Source: Pseudomonas sp. S30 (GTDB taxonomy: Bacteria > Pseudomonadota > Gammaproteobacteria > Pseudomonadales > Pseudomonadaceae). Taken from it: DNA of 64,000 bases. The DNA is taken from NCBI RefSeq assembly GCF_016518545.1, contig NZ_JACVTO010000002.1, forward strand, positions 298,706-362,705, written 5' to 3'. The notes under the pieces are model-generated. The model saw only the letters and a program-made list of their open reading frames with translations. It did no database searches and had not been told where the DNA came from. A program made the translations under genes and the position numbers. Numbering within the stretch: position 1 is the first letter of the stretch; each line of letters begins with the position of its first letter. This document shows positions 1-9,087 of the stretch, piece after piece.

Positions 1-7
1 CGGCGTC

Positions 8-505
8 GTGGCAATGACCCGTTCTGAGCGGGGCAAGGTGCTGGTCAGCGCCTGCCTGCTGGGCCAGCCGGTCCGCTACGACGGACGTGCCAGCGGTCAT
101 CCGGACCTGCTCGTGCGCTGGCAGGCGGAGGGCCGCGTGGTACCCCTGTGCCCGGAGGTGGCCGGAGGGCTGCCGACACCGCGCCCGCCCGCCGAGATAC
201 TGGGAGGCCAGGGCATCCAGGTGCTCGACGATCACACCCAGGTGATCACGCTGATCGGCGAGGATGTCAGCGCGGCCTTTCTCGATGGCGCCGAGCAAGC
301 CCTGGCGCTGGTGCGTCGGCATGGGATCGAGGTGGCGGTGCTCAAGTCCGGCAGCCCCTCGTGCGGCAACCGGCTGACCTACGACGGCACCTTCAGCGGC
401 ACCAAGGTGCCCGGCGAAGGGGTGGTCGCGGCGCTGTTGCGGCGCGAAGGCGTGCAGGTCTTCAGTGAGCTGGAACTGGAGCAGGCTCGCTTGGCGCTGG
501 AGTGA
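8..505 (+). CDS. DUF523 family protein
   Basis: A cytosolic protein of about 165 residues that matches the DUF523 family, whose function is not established. The hallmark segments are present: SACLLG followed by RYDG near residues 14-25, a CPEVAGG-type motif near 48-54, and LKSGSPSCG near 112-120, with conserved cysteines at about 16, 48 and 119 that could bind metal. The first in-frame start is GTG at position 8 and an ATG follows at 14; the true start cannot be settled because its ribosome-binding site would lie at the window edge. The 3' end overlaps the convergent solute-binding protein gene by 44 bp. Confidence 0.85.
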   Translation: MAMTRSERGKVLVSACLLGQPVRYDGRASGHPDLLVRWQAEGRVVPLCPEVAGGLPTPRPPAEILGGQGIQVLDDHTQVITLIGEDVSAAFLDGAEQALALVRRHGIEVAVLKSGSPSCGNRLTYDGTFSGTKVPGEGVVAALLRREGVQVFSELELEQARLALE

Positions 506-995
506 CCGGCGACGGCGCTTCAGCCTCCTGGCTGCGATCGAGCCAGGTGGTTTCCAGCTGTGCGGTGCGCCCGCTGTCCTTGAGCCGCTGCAGGGCGTTG
601 TTCAGCGCGCTTTCGAAGGCCGGGTTGTCCTTCTGGAATGCAATCACCAGGGCGTGCTTGCCAATCGGGTCGCTGGCCTGCAAACCGCTTTCGGCTTGGG
701 GCGTGGCGTCGGCTGGCGTCAGGGTGATGTCGTACATGCCGCTCTGCACTCCAGGCAGGATGTCAGCGGCAGGCGCCTCGACGAACTGCGCGCGCAGGTC
801 CAGCTCGCGGGCCAGGTCCTGGCCGAACTCGATGTCGAAGCCACTCAGGTGGTCGTTTTCCTTGAAGGAATACGGCGCGTTCTCGGCCTGTACGGCGATG
901 CGCAATTCACCGCGGTCGTTGATCTCGTCGATCAGTTCGGCCTGGGCCAGGGGGCTGATGAGGATGGCCAGCAGCAGGCCAGTGGTCAGACGCAT
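462..995 (-). CDS. Shortened family-3 extracellular solute-binding protein
   Basis: This is a probable periplasmic protein of 177 residues with a signal peptide at residues 1-19 (cleavage after AQA). The mature part starts like an amino-acid-binding SBP_bac_3 protein (ELRIAV, then APYSF and GFDIEF). After the first lobe it jumps to the usual C-terminal segment (ALVIAFQKDNPAF to LKDSGR). Normal members have about 220-240 mature residues; this one has about 158, so much of the second lobe seems to be missing, and it ends in a Pro/Ala/Glu-rich tail. An AAGGGA site lies 5 nt before the ATG. No permease or ATPase gene is adjacent, so import is doubtful; it could be a sensor-like or decayed binding protein. 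Confidence 0.75.
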   Translation of the reverse strand: MRLTTGLLLAILISPLAQAELIDEINDRGELRIAVQAENAPYSFKENDHLSGFDIEFGQDLARELDLRAQFVEAPAADILPGVQSGMYDITLTPADATPQAESGLQASDPIGKHALVIAFQKDNPAFESALNNALQRLKDSGRTAQLETTWLDRSQEAEAPSPVTPAPSEPAPVPAH

Positions 996-1115
996 GAAGA
1001 TCCCTTCCGATTCCGGGCACGGTGAGTCAGCCCGCCACGGTGGTTGATCTACCGGGGTCGAGCGCTGCCTATGACCCCGAGATTCGGCGGATGTTTGCGC
1101 GAGGAAGGGAAATTT

Positions 1116-1148
1116 CTTGCAGGCGCAGCGAACCGCCGCGCCTGCAAG
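1116..1148 (-). terminator. Probable serA terminator
   Basis: A perfect 11-bp inverted repeat (CTTGCAGGCGC / GCGCCTGCAAG, 11-nt loop) lies 14 bp past the serA stop codon. Read on the minus strand it is followed by AAATTT, a modest U-tract. Confidence 0.6.
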
Positions 1149-1161
1149 CCCGTGCGTTCGG

Positions 1162-2391
1162 TCAGAACAGCACGCGCGAACGGATGGTGCCTTTCACCTG
1201 TTGCAGCTTCTCTTGCGCCAGGTCCGAGTATTCCGCATCCACGTCGATCACCACATAGCCGACCTTCTCGTCGGTCTGCAGGAATTGTCCCGAGATGTTG
1301 ATGCCGTTTTCAGCGAACACCTTGTTGATCTCGCTGAGCACACCCGGGATGTTCTCGTGGATGTGCAGCAGACGGTGCTTGCCCGCGTGCGCCGGCAGCG
1401 CCACTTCGGGGAAGTTGACCGAGGACACCGAGGTGCCGTTGTCGCTGTACTTGACCAGTTTCTCGGCCACTTCCAGGCCGATGTTGGCCTGGGCTTCGGC
1501 GGTGGAACCGCCGATGTGCGGGGTGAGGATGACATTGTCCAGGCCGCGCAGGGGGCTTTCGAACTCTTCGTCGTTGGAGCGTGGCTCGACCGGGAACACG
1601 TCGATGGCAGCGCCGATCAGGTGCTTGTCCTTGATGGCGTTGGCCAGGTGATCGAGTTCGACCACCGTGCCGCGCGCGGCGTTGATCAGGATCGAGCCCT
1701 TCTTCATCGCGCGAATTTCCTTCTCGCCGATCATCCACTGGGTGGACGGCAGCTCGGGGACGTGCAGCGAGATGATGTCGGCCATGCCCAGCAGCTCGTT
1801 CAGGCTGGGAACCTGGGTAGCATTGCCCAGCGGCAGCTTGGTCAGCGGGTCGTAGAAGTACACCTGCATGCCCAGGCTTTCGGCCAGGACCGACAACTGG
1901 GTACCGATCGAGCCGTAGCCGACGATGCCCAGTTTCTTGCCGCGGATCTCGAAGGAGTTCGCCGCGCTCTTGATCCAGCCCCCGCGATGGCACGAGGCGT
2001 TCTTCTCGGGGATGCCGCGCAGCAGCAGGATGGCCTCGGCCAGCACCAGCTCGGCCACCGAACGGGTGTTGGAGTAGGGGGCGTTGAAGACCGCGATGCC
2101 GCGCTCGCGCGCCGCGCCCAGGTCCACCTGGTTGGTGCCGATGCAGAAGCAGCCGACCGCGACCAGCTTCTTCGCGCAGTCGAAGACCTCTTCGGTCAGC
2201 TGAGTGCGCGAGCGGATGCCGATGAAGTGGGCATCGGCGATCTTTTCCTTCAGTTCTGCATCGGGCAGCGAACCGGTGAGGTACTCGATATTGGTGTACC
2301 CGGCAGCTTTCAACGTGTCCACGGCGTTCTGGTGGACACCTTCGAGAAGAAGGAACCTGATCTTGCTCTTGTCGAGAGAAGTCTTGCTCAT
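1162..2391 (-). CDS. serA: D-3-phosphoglycerate dehydrogenase
   Basis: SerA oxidises 3-phosphoglycerate to 3-phosphohydroxypyruvate with NAD, the first step of serine synthesis in the cytosol. The 409 residues match the E. coli-type length of 410. The order is substrate-binding domain, Rossmann domain with GYGSIG near residue 155, the NAARGT and TPHIGGST catalytic segments, then a C-terminal ACT domain. The ACT domain keeps the HIHENIPGVL stretch corresponding to the serine-binding region of E. coli SerA, so feedback inhibition by serine is likely (inference). It is divergent from the D-2-hydroxyglutarate dehydrogenase gene. In other pseudomonads that enzyme removes the 2-hydroxyglutarate that SerA makes as a side product and so pulls the reaction forward. 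Confidence 0.97.
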   Translation of the reverse strand: MSKTSLDKSKIRFLLLEGVHQNAVDTLKAAGYTNIEYLTGSLPDAELKEKIADAHFIGIRSRTQLTEEVFDCAKKLVAVGCFCIGTNQVDLGAARERGIAVFNAPYSNTRSVAELVLAEAILLLRGIPEKNASCHRGGWIKSAANSFEIRGKKLGIVGYGSIGTQLSVLAESLGMQVYFYDPLTKLPLGNATQVPSLNELLGMADIISLHVPELPSTQWMIGEKEIRAMKKGSILINAARGTVVELDHLANAIKDKHLIGAAIDVFPVEPRSNDEEFESPLRGLDNVILTPHIGGSTAEAQANIGLEVAEKLVKYSDNGTSVSSVNFPEVALPAHAGKHRLLHIHENIPGVLSEINKVFAENGINISGQFLQTDEKVGYVVIDVDAEYSDLAQEKLQQVKGTIRSRVLF

Positions 2392-2471
2392 CTGCGTAAA
2401 CCTGTATCCCGGAGAAAAATGGCGAAGAGGGGCAAAGCGGCGCGGCGACGGGCCTGGGCACGTTCGGCGGG

Positions 2472-2494
2472 GTCGCTATGCTAGCATAAGCGAC
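2472..2494. promoter_or_regulatory. Dyad in the serA / dehydrogenase divergent promoter region
   Basis: A near-perfect palindrome, GTCGC(T)-ATGCTAGCAT-A-(A)GCGAC, sits between the two divergent genes. It contains TATGCT on both strands, each a 4/6 match to a -10 hexamer. It may be a shared operator or back-to-back -10 elements; no convincing -35 is seen on either strand. Confidence 0.4.
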
Positions 2495-2563
2495 ATCGTC
2501 TGAGCTGATCGCGACAGGTGAAGCGTGCTCAGGGTGACCATGAATCGTTCGAGAGTTGCGCCG

Positions 2564-3961
2564 ATGACCGACCACGCGGTAATGGATGAACTGAAGACGC
2601 TGGTAGACCCGGGCAAGGTCCTCACCGACCCCGCTTCCCTGGAGGCCTACGGCAAGGACTGGACCAAGCACTATCCCCCAGCGCCGAGCGCGATCGTACT
2701 GCCCAAGAGCATCGAACAGGTCCAGGCCATCGTCGCCTGGGCCAATCGTCATCGCATTGCGCTGGTGCCCTCGGGCGGTCGCACCGGGCTGTCGGGGGCG
2801 GCCGTGGCCGCCCATGGCGAGGTGGTGGTGGCGTTCGACGCCATGAACCGGATCCTCGACTTCAACCCCTTCGACCGCACCGTGGTGTGCCAGCCCGGCG
2901 TGATCACCCGTCAGCTTCAGCAGTTCGCCGAGGAACAGGGGCTGTACTATCCGGTGGACTTCGCTTCCAGCGGATCGAGCCAGATCGGCGGCAACATCGG
3001 CACCAACGCCGGCGGCATCAAGGTCATTCGCTATGGCATGACCCGCAACTGGGTGGCGGGCTTGAAAGTGGTCACCGGCAAGGGCGAGTTGCTGGAACTG
3101 AACCGCGACCTGATCAAGAACGCCACGGGCTACGATCTGCGCCAGCTGTTCATCGGCGCCGAGGGCACCCTGGGCTTCGTGGTCGAGGCCACCATGCGCC
3201 TGGAGCGCGCCCCGCGCAACCTCACGGCGATGGTGCTGGGCACGCCGGACTTCGACTCGATCATGCCGGTGCTGCACGCCTTCCAGAACAAACTCGACCT
3301 GACCGCCTTCGAGTTCTTCTCCGACAAGGGCCTGGCCAGGATTCTCGCCCGCGGCGACGTCCCTGCACCGTTCGACAGCGCCTGTCCTTTCTATGCCCTG
3401 CTGGAATTCGAGGCCAGTACCGAACAGGTGGCCGAGCAGGCCCTGGCCACCTTCGAGCACTGTGTCGAGCAGGGCTGGGTGCTCGATGGGGTGATGAGCC
3501 AGAGCGAAACGCAGCTCAGGAACCTGTGGAAGCTGCGCGAGTACCTGTCCGAGACCATTTCCCACTGGACGCCCTACAAGAACGACATTTCGGTGACCGT
3601 CTCCAAGGTCCCGGCGTTCCTGCGCGACATCGACGCGGTGGTCGCCGAGCACTATCCCCACTACGAGGTGGTCTGGTACGGCCACATCGGCGACGGCAAC
3701 CTGCACCTGAACATCCTCAAGCCCGAGCACCTGGACAAGGACACATTCTTCGCCTCGTGCGCCCGGGTCAACAAATGGGTGTTCGAGATCGTCGAGCGCT
3801 ACAACGGCTCGATCTCCGCCGAACACGGCGTGGGCATGACCAAGCGCGACTACCTGGGCTACAGTCGCTCGGCGCAGGAAATCGCCTGCATGAAAGCGAT
3901 CAAGGCGGTGTTCGACCCGAACGGCATCATGAATCCGGGTAAGATCTTCGCTCCCGAATGA
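2564..3961 (+). CDS. D-2-hydroxyglutarate dehydrogenase (FAD-linked)
   Basis: A 465-residue flavoprotein of the VAO/GlcD family. The N-terminal FAD-binding domain has PSGGRTGLSGAAV and a glycine-rich NIGTNAGGIK segment. The C-terminal domain has HIGDGNLHLN and SAEHGVGM, the metal-ligand histidines and the Glu-His pair found in D-2-hydroxyglutarate dehydrogenases; glycolate oxidase GlcD is the main alternative. Electrons would pass to electron-transfer flavoprotein, as shown for Pseudomonas homologues. The ATG at 2564 gives the usual length; in-frame GTG 2525 and ATG 2540 would add 13 or 8 residues. Its position divergent from serA supports the 2-hydroxyglutarate assignment. Confidence 0.88.
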   Translation: MTDHAVMDELKTLVDPGKVLTDPASLEAYGKDWTKHYPPAPSAIVLPKSIEQVQAIVAWANRHRIALVPSGGRTGLSGAAVAAHGEVVVAFDAMNRILDFNPFDRTVVCQPGVITRQLQQFAEEQGLYYPVDFASSGSSQIGGNIGTNAGGIKVIRYGMTRNWVAGLKVVTGKGELLELNRDLIKNATGYDLRQLFIGAEGTLGFVVEATMRLERAPRNLTAMVLGTPDFDSIMPVLHAFQNKLDLTAFEFFSDKGLARILARGDVPAPFDSACPFYALLEFEASTEQVAEQALATFEHCVEQGWVLDGVMSQSETQLRNLWKLREYLSETISHWTPYKNDISVTVSKVPAFLRDIDAVVAEHYPHYEVVWYGHIGDGNLHLNILKPEHLDKDTFFASCARVNKWVFEIVERYNGSISAEHGVGMTKRDYLGYSRSAQEIACMKAIKAVFDPNGIMNPGKIFAPE

Positions 3962-3987
3962 CAAGCAGTTCCAGAGGAGTCGGCCCA

Positions 3988-4653
3988 ATGAGTTACCAGC
4001 ATCAATACGTAGACGGCACGAACATCCACTTCCCGCTGGGCAAGGTGGTGTGCATCGGCCGCAACTATGCCGAACACGCCCGCGAGCTGGACAACCCCAT
4101 TCCCAGCGAGCCGCTGCTGTTCATCAAGCCCGGCAGTTGCGTGGTACCCCTGGAAGGCGGCTTCAAGATCCCTGCCGAGCGCGGCTCGGTACACTACGAG
4201 GCCGAGATCGCGGTGCTGCTGGGCAAGTCGTTGTCCACTCGGCCCAGCGTCGAAGAGGTGCTCGATGCCATCTCCGGCTATGCCCCGGCGCTGGACCTGA
4301 CCCTGCGCGACCTGCAGGCTCGCCTGAAGGAAAAGGGCCTGCCGTGGGAACTGGCCAAGAGCTTCGATGGCGGCTGTGTCCTGGCGCCTTTCGTCGCCGC
4401 TTCGAATTTCGCCGACGTGACCGACATTCCTGTGCGCCTGACCATCAACGGTGAAGTGCGCCAGGACGGCAACAGCGCGATGATGCTCAACCCCATCGTA
4501 CCGATCATCCAGCACATCGCCGCGCATTTCTCGCTGCAGGCGGGGGACGTGATCCTCACCGGTACCCCGGCCGGGGTGGGCCCGCTGAATGTGGGTGACG
4601 AGCTGGTGCTCGAGCTGCCGGGCGCCTGCCGTTTCGAAAGCCGCGTGCTCTGA
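3988..4653 (+). CDS. Fumarylacetoacetate hydrolase family protein (FAHD1/YcgM-like)
   Basis: A 221-residue cytosolic protein made almost entirely of the FAH fold. Visible signatures are the CIGRNYAEHARE start, the HYEAEIAVLLG metal-ligand motif, the TLRDLQ segment and the C-terminal LTGTPAGVGP. Short FAH proteins of this type act on acylpyruvates or oxaloacetate; the substrate here is not shown. The start is ATG 3988, because AGAGGAG lies 8 nt upstream; an in-frame ATG at 3958 overlaps the stop codon of the dehydrogenase gene but lacks such a site. Only 26 bp separate it from that gene, so the two are probably co-transcribed. Confidence 0.9.
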   Translation: MSYQHQYVDGTNIHFPLGKVVCIGRNYAEHARELDNPIPSEPLLFIKPGSCVVPLEGGFKIPAERGSVHYEAEIAVLLGKSLSTRPSVEEVLDAISGYAPALDLTLRDLQARLKEKGLPWELAKSFDGGCVLAPFVAASNFADVTDIPVRLTINGEVRQDGNSAMMLNPIVPIIQHIAAHFSLQAGDVILTGTPAGVGPLNVGDELVLELPGACRFESRVL

Positions 4654-4666
4654 CCCAACCTTAGAC

Positions 4667-4693
4667 GCTTCCCACGAGATTCTCGTGGGAAGC
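4667..4693 (+). terminator. Hairpin after the FAH-family gene
   Basis: A perfect inverted repeat with 13-base arms (GCTTCCCACGAGA and its complement, one central base) lies 14 bp after the stop codon. The T-run comes only about 17 bp later, so it is a probable but not typical rho-independent terminator. Confidence 0.5.
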
Positions 4694-4768
4694 CGACAGG
4701 CTTTACCAATTTTTCACACCCCAGTTGGATAATGCGCGCGTCTTAATCAATCGATCCAGGACCCGTCC

Positions 4769-5707
4769 ATGCCCGTATCCCCTCGCGCACCTGCGTGCGC
4801 CAAGCGTCGTTTCTACCTGCGCTGGCCGTTTCTGCTGGCCGTATTGGCCATCCTCGGCATGGGCGTGGCGATGGCCATGCACTGGGACGATCGGGCGCTG
4901 CTGTGGGTCAAGGAGGGCCTGCTGAGCAAGGCCGAGCGCAAGCAGAGCGTATGGCTGCCGGGCTACTCGGTGGACATCGACGCCAAGCACCTGCCGGGCA
5001 TGGCCGACGACGAGGCTTCGGACGTCTCGTTCAACCCCGTCACGCGGACCCTGTTCGCGGTCATGGGCAAGAACCCGTTCCTGGTCGAGCTGAGCCTGGA
5101 CGGCGATGTACTGCGCCAGATCGCCCTGGTGGGCTGGTCCAACCCGGAGGGCGTGGCGGTCCTGGACGACGGCCAGATCGCGATCGTCGACGAGCGCGAG
5201 CACGACCTGACCCTGGTCAAGGTGGATGCGAGCACCTCATCGCTGAACCGCAGTGACTTTCCGCGCTACGACCTGGGTGAGTCGGCGGACCAGAACAAGG
5301 GCTTCGAGTCCATCGCCTGGGATCCGGCGCACCAGCGCCTGGTGATCGGTGAGGAACGGCCGCCGCGTCTCTACACCTGGGCCAGCGATGGCCGCAGCCC
5401 ACTGGTCGGCGACAAGCAGCCGCTGCCCAATGACCAGCTGGACTTGCGCAACCTGTCGGCGCTGGCCGTGGATCGGCGCACCGGCCACCTGCTGGCGCTG
5501 TCAGCCGATTCGAACCTGCTGCTGGAGCTGGACGAGAACGGCCGCCAGGTCAGCTTCATGACGCTGCTGGGTGCCTTCAACGGCCTGCAGAGCCGTATCC
5601 CCCGGGCCGAAGGCGTGACCATGGACGACGAAGGCAACCTGTACATCGTCAGCGAGCCGGCGCTGTTCTACCGCTTCAAGAAGCATGTGAACCCCGGCCA
5701 GCGATGA
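4769..5707 (+). CDS. SdiA-regulated (YjiK-type) membrane-anchored beta-propeller protein, copy 1
   Basis: A 312-residue protein with basic N-terminal residues and one hydrophobic helix at about 20-38, so it should be anchored in the inner membrane with the rest in the periplasm. The body matches the SdiA-regulated domain, with propeller-like repeats ending in phrases such as NPEGVAVLDDG, NKGFESIAWD and RAEGVTMDDEGNLY. Function is unknown; such folds bind ligands or metal. An AGGA box lies 7 nt before the ATG. It is followed 63 bp later by a paralogue with the same layout, so this is an old tandem duplication. Confidence 0.85.
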   Translation: MPVSPRAPACAKRRFYLRWPFLLAVLAILGMGVAMAMHWDDRALLWVKEGLLSKAERKQSVWLPGYSVDIDAKHLPGMADDEASDVSFNPVTRTLFAVMGKNPFLVELSLDGDVLRQIALVGWSNPEGVAVLDDGQIAIVDEREHDLTLVKVDASTSSLNRSDFPRYDLGESADQNKGFESIAWDPAHQRLVIGEERPPRLYTWASDGRSPLVGDKQPLPNDQLDLRNLSALAVDRRTGHLLALSADSNLLLELDENGRQVSFMTLLGAFNGLQSRIPRAEGVTMDDEGNLYIVSEPALFYRFKKHVNPGQR

Positions 5708-5770
5708 TGGCATTCAGCTTTATTTCAGCTGGGCGTGGTTGAATTCAGCACCTTCGAACGAGTGCCATCC

Positions 5771-6697
5771 ATGTCCCGCCGCCTTCAACGCTGCCTCTTA
5801 CTCCTGGGTCTGGTGGCCCTGTCGCTGGCGGGCCTGGCCGCCCACGAGTTTCGCCTGTTCGAGCGCGGCTGGTTCAATCTGCGCACCTGGTGGCAGCCTA
5901 CCGTCGAAGGCATGGCGCTGGATCGATACCAGGCGGTGGTGCAGGCCCGGCCGATCGAGGGTCTGCAGGACGACGTGTCGGCATTGACCTACGACCCCGA
6001 CCGCAAAAGCCTGTTCACCGTGACCAATGCGCGTTCGGAGCTGGTCGAGCTGTCGCTGGAGGGGCGCATTCTGCGGCGCGTGCCGCTGATCGGCTTCGGC
6101 GACCCGGAAGCGGTGGAGTACGTCGGCCCCAACAGCTATGTCATCACCGACGAGCGCCAGCAGCGGCTGATTCGTGTGCGCCTGGACGACGCGACGCGCT
6201 CGCTCGACGCGAGCCAGGCCGAACAGCTCACCCTCGGCATCGGCCTGAACGGCAACAAGGGCTTCGAGGGCCTGGCCTTCGATGCCGCCGGCCAGCGTCT
6301 GTTCGTGGCCAAGGAGCGCGACCCGATGCTGATCTACGAGGTGCGCGGCTTCCCCCATGGCGAGCCTGGTCGTCCCTATGCGGTGCAGGTGGTGCAGGAC
6401 CGCCAGCGCGACCGACGCTTGTTCGTGCGTGACTTGTCCAGCCTGCAGTTCGACGAGCGCAGCGGCCACCTGCTGGCGCTGTCCGACGAATCGCGGTTGG
6501 TGGTGGAACTGGGCGTGGACGGGCGTCCGTTGAGCACCCTGTCGCTGCGCAAGGGCTATCAGGGTCTGGAGAAGGCCGTGCCACAGGCCGAAGGCATCGC
6601 CATGGACGATGCCGGGACGTTGTACCTGGTCAGCGAACCGAACCTGTTCTACGTCTTCAGGCCGGGCAGCGCCGGGCAGGCGCTCACTGCGCCTTGA
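5771..6697 (+). CDS. SdiA-regulated (YjiK-type) membrane-anchored beta-propeller protein, copy 2
   Basis: A paralogue of the preceding gene, 308 residues from ATG 5771, with one N-terminal hydrophobic segment at about 8-24 and a periplasmic propeller domain. It shares the blocks [30 protein letters not shown] and [19 protein letters not shown]. An in-frame GTG at 5735 would add 12 residues but would place non-hydrophobic sequence before the anchor. The ribosome-binding site is weak, so translation may depend on coupling to copy 1. The 3' end overlaps rpiA on the opposite strand by 14 bp. The partner or ligand is not known. Confidence 0.83.
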   Translation: MSRRLQRCLLLLGLVALSLAGLAAHEFRLFERGWFNLRTWWQPTVEGMALDRYQAVVQARPIEGLQDDVSALTYDPDRKSLFTVTNARSELVELSLEGRILRRVPLIGFGDPEAVEYVGPNSYVITDERQQRLIRVRLDDATRSLDASQAEQLTLGIGLNGNKGFEGLAFDAAGQRLFVAKERDPMLIYEVRGFPHGEPGRPYAVQVVQDRQRDRRLFVRDLSSLQFDERSGHLLALSDESRLVVELGVDGRPLSTLSLRKGYQGLEKAVPQAEGIAMDDAGTLYLVSEPNLFYVFRPGSAGQALTAP

Positions 6698-7358
6698 GGG
6701 TGCGCACGCCGTCCTGGGTGCCCAGCAGCAGCAGGTCGGCCGGGCGTGCCGCGAACAGGCCGTTGGTCACCACGCCGACGATGGCGTTGATCTGCGCTTC
6801 GAGCGCCACGGGATCGGTGATCTGCAGGTTGTGCACATCGAGGATGACGTTGCCGTTGTCGGTCAGCACGCCTTCGCGGTACACCGGATCGCCACCGAGC
6901 TTGACCAGCTGGCGCGCCACATGGCTACGGGCCATGGGGATCACTTCCACGGGCAGGGGGAAGGCGCCGAGCACCGGTACCAGCTTGCTGCCATCGGCGA
7001 TGCAGATGAAGGTGCGGGCCACGGCGGCCACGATCTTCTCCCGGGTCAGGGCCGCGCCGCCGCCCTTGATCAGGTTCAGGTGCTCGTCGCTCTCGTCGGC
7101 GCCGTCGATGTAGAACTCCAGCTCGCCAACGCTGTTGAGCTCGTAGACCGGGATGCCATGGCCCTTGAGGCGCTCGGCGGTGGCCTCGGAGCTGGCCACG
7201 GCGCCATCGAAGGCACCCTTGTGCTGCGCCAGGGCGTCGATGAAGCAGTTGGCGGTGGAGCCGGTGCCGACGCCGATGACGCTCTTGTCGTCGAGCCTGG
7301 GCAGAATGTGATCGACGGCGGCCTGGGCGACGGCCTGTTTGAGTTGGTCCTGGGTCAT
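6684..7358 (-). CDS. rpiA: Ribose-5-phosphate isomerase A
   Basis: RpiA interconverts ribose 5-phosphate and ribulose 5-phosphate in the pentose phosphate pathway. The 224 residues match the family length. Signature motifs are GTGSTA near residue 31, SSEAT, the DGADE active-site loop, [11 protein letters not shown] with the catalytic lysine region, and DNGNVILD near the C-terminus. GGAG lies 8 nt before the ATG. It is divergent from ilvA with about 130 bp between the starts, and convergent with the second SdiA-regulated gene. Confidence 0.97.
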   Translation of the reverse strand: MTQDQLKQAVAQAAVDHILPRLDDKSVIGVGTGSTANCFIDALAQHKGAFDGAVASSEATAERLKGHGIPVYELNSVGELEFYIDGADESDEHLNLIKGGGAALTREKIVAAVARTFICIADGSKLVPVLGAFPLPVEVIPMARSHVARQLVKLGGDPVYREGVLTDNGNVILDVHNLQITDPVALEAQINAIVGVVTNGLFAARPADLLLLGTQDGVRTLKAQ

Positions 7359-7487
7359 GCGGGCTCCAAGGGGCGCAAGGTTTACTGAAGGCCGCCAGTA
7401 TAACGACTCCGGCTTTGCTGTGGTCGCCCGGCAGGACGCTGGGGTAGACTTCCAGCCCTTGTCCCGCGGCCCAGTGATGTGTCAACG

Positions 7488-9002
7488 ATGCTCGAACAGT
7501 ACGTCAAGAAGATCCTCACCTCGCGCGTCTACGACGTCGCGGTCGAAACCCCGCTGCACAGCGCCGGGCAGCTGAGCAAGCGCCTGGGCAACCAGGTCCT
7601 GCTCAAGCGTGAGGACCTTCAGCCGGTGTTCTCCTTCAAGATTCGCGGGGCGTACAACAAGCTGGCGCAGCTCGGCCCCGAGGAGCTGGCCCGCGGCGTG
7701 GTCACCGCCTCGGCTGGCAATCACGCCCAGGGCCTGGCCCTGGCCGCCCGTGAGCTGGGCATCGAGGCCACCATCGTGATGCCAAAGACCACGCCGGAAA
7801 TCAAGATCGAGGGCGTGCGCTCGCGCGGCGGCAAGGTCGTGCTGCACGGCGATTCCTTCCCCGAGGCGCTGGCCTATTCGCTCAAGCTGGTGGAGGAGAG
7901 GGGCCTGGTGTACATCCACCCCTACGACGATCCGCACACCATCGCCGGGCAAGGCACCGTGGCCATGGAGATCCTGCGCCAGCACCCGGGTCGACTCGAC
8001 GCGATCTTCGTGCCGGTCGGCGGTGGCGGCCTGATCGCCGGCATCGCCGCCTACGTGAAGTACCTGCGCCCGGAAATCAAGGTGATCGGCGTCGAACCGG
8101 ACGACTCCAACTGCCTGCAGGCTGCCATGGCGGCTGGGGAGCGCGTGGTGCTGCCGCAGGTCGGCCTGTTCGCCGACGGCGTGGCGGTGGCGCAGATCGG
8201 CCAGCACACCTTCGACATCTGCCGTCATCACGTGGACGAGGTAATCACCGTCAGTACCGATGAAATCTGTGCTGCGATCAAGGATATCTATGACGATACC
8301 CGCTCGATCACCGAACCTGCCGGCGCCTTGGGCGTGGCGGGGATCAAGCGCTACGTCGAGATGACCGGCGTGAGCGGGCAGACCCTCGTCGCCATCGACT
8401 CGGGCGCCAACGTCAACTTCGACCGTCTGCGCCATGTGGCCGAGCGCGCCGAGCTGGGCGAGAAGCGCGAGGCGATCATCGCCGTGACCATCCCCGAGCG
8501 CCCTGGCAGCTTCAAGGCATTCTGCGAGGCCATCGGCAAGCGTCAGATCACCGAGTTCAACTATCGCTACCATGCCGACAAGCAGGCGCACATTTTCGTC
8601 GGCGTGCAGACCCACCCGGACACCGACCCACGGGCGGCGCTGGTTCGCCACTTGGGCGAGCGCGGGTTCCCGGTGATCGACCTGACCGACAACGAACTGG
8701 CCAAGCTGCATATCCGCCACATGGTCGGCGGCCATTCGCCTGCCGCCAGCGACGAGCGGGTGCTGCGCTTCGAATTTCCGGAGCGCCCGGGGGCGCTGTT
8801 CAATTTCCTCGACAAGCTGGGTGGACGCTGGAACATCTCGATGTTCCACTACCGCAACCATGGCGCGGCGGATGGCCGCGTGGTGGCCGGGCTGCAAGTT
8901 CCGGAAGACGAGCGCCACCTGTTGCCCGGGGCGTTGGCAAAGATCGGCTACCCGTACTGGGACGAGACCGACAACCCGGCCTATACGCTGTTCCTGGGTT
9001 GA
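7488..9002 (+). CDS. ilvA: Threonine ammonia-lyase, biosynthetic
   Basis: This PLP enzyme deaminates threonine to 2-oxobutanoate, the first committed step of isoleucine synthesis. From ATG 7488 it has 504 residues, the usual length; an in-frame GTG at 7479 would add three. The catalytic domain shows FSFKIRGAYNKL with the PLP lysine, SAGNHAQG and the phosphate-binding VGGGGLIAG. Two C-terminal ACT-like regulatory domains (starting near TIPERPGSF and FEFPERPGAL) are present, so isoleucine and valine control is expected, unlike in the short catabolic enzymes. Confidence 0.96.
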   Translation: MLEQYVKKILTSRVYDVAVETPLHSAGQLSKRLGNQVLLKREDLQPVFSFKIRGAYNKLAQLGPEELARGVVTASAGNHAQGLALAARELGIEATIVMPKTTPEIKIEGVRSRGGKVVLHGDSFPEALAYSLKLVEERGLVYIHPYDDPHTIAGQGTVAMEILRQHPGRLDAIFVPVGGGGLIAGIAAYVKYLRPEIKVIGVEPDDSNCLQAAMAAGERVVLPQVGLFADGVAVAQIGQHTFDICRHHVDEVITVSTDEICAAIKDIYDDTRSITEPAGALGVAGIKRYVEMTGVSGQTLVAIDSGANVNFDRLRHVAERAELGEKREAIIAVTIPERPGSFKAFCEAIGKRQITEFNYRYHADKQAHIFVGVQTHPDTDPRAALVRHLGERGFPVIDLTDNELAKLHIRHMVGGHSPAASDERVLRFEFPERPGALFNFLDKLGGRWNISMFHYRNHGAADGRVVAGLQVPEDERHLLPGALAKIGYPYWDETDNPAYTLFLG

Positions 9003-9087
9003 GCGGCTACGCTTGATCCAGGGCGGCTGCCGTTGCCGGTGAACCAGCGACGTGGCTTGCGCAAACCGATCTGCCGAAGGACATGAC

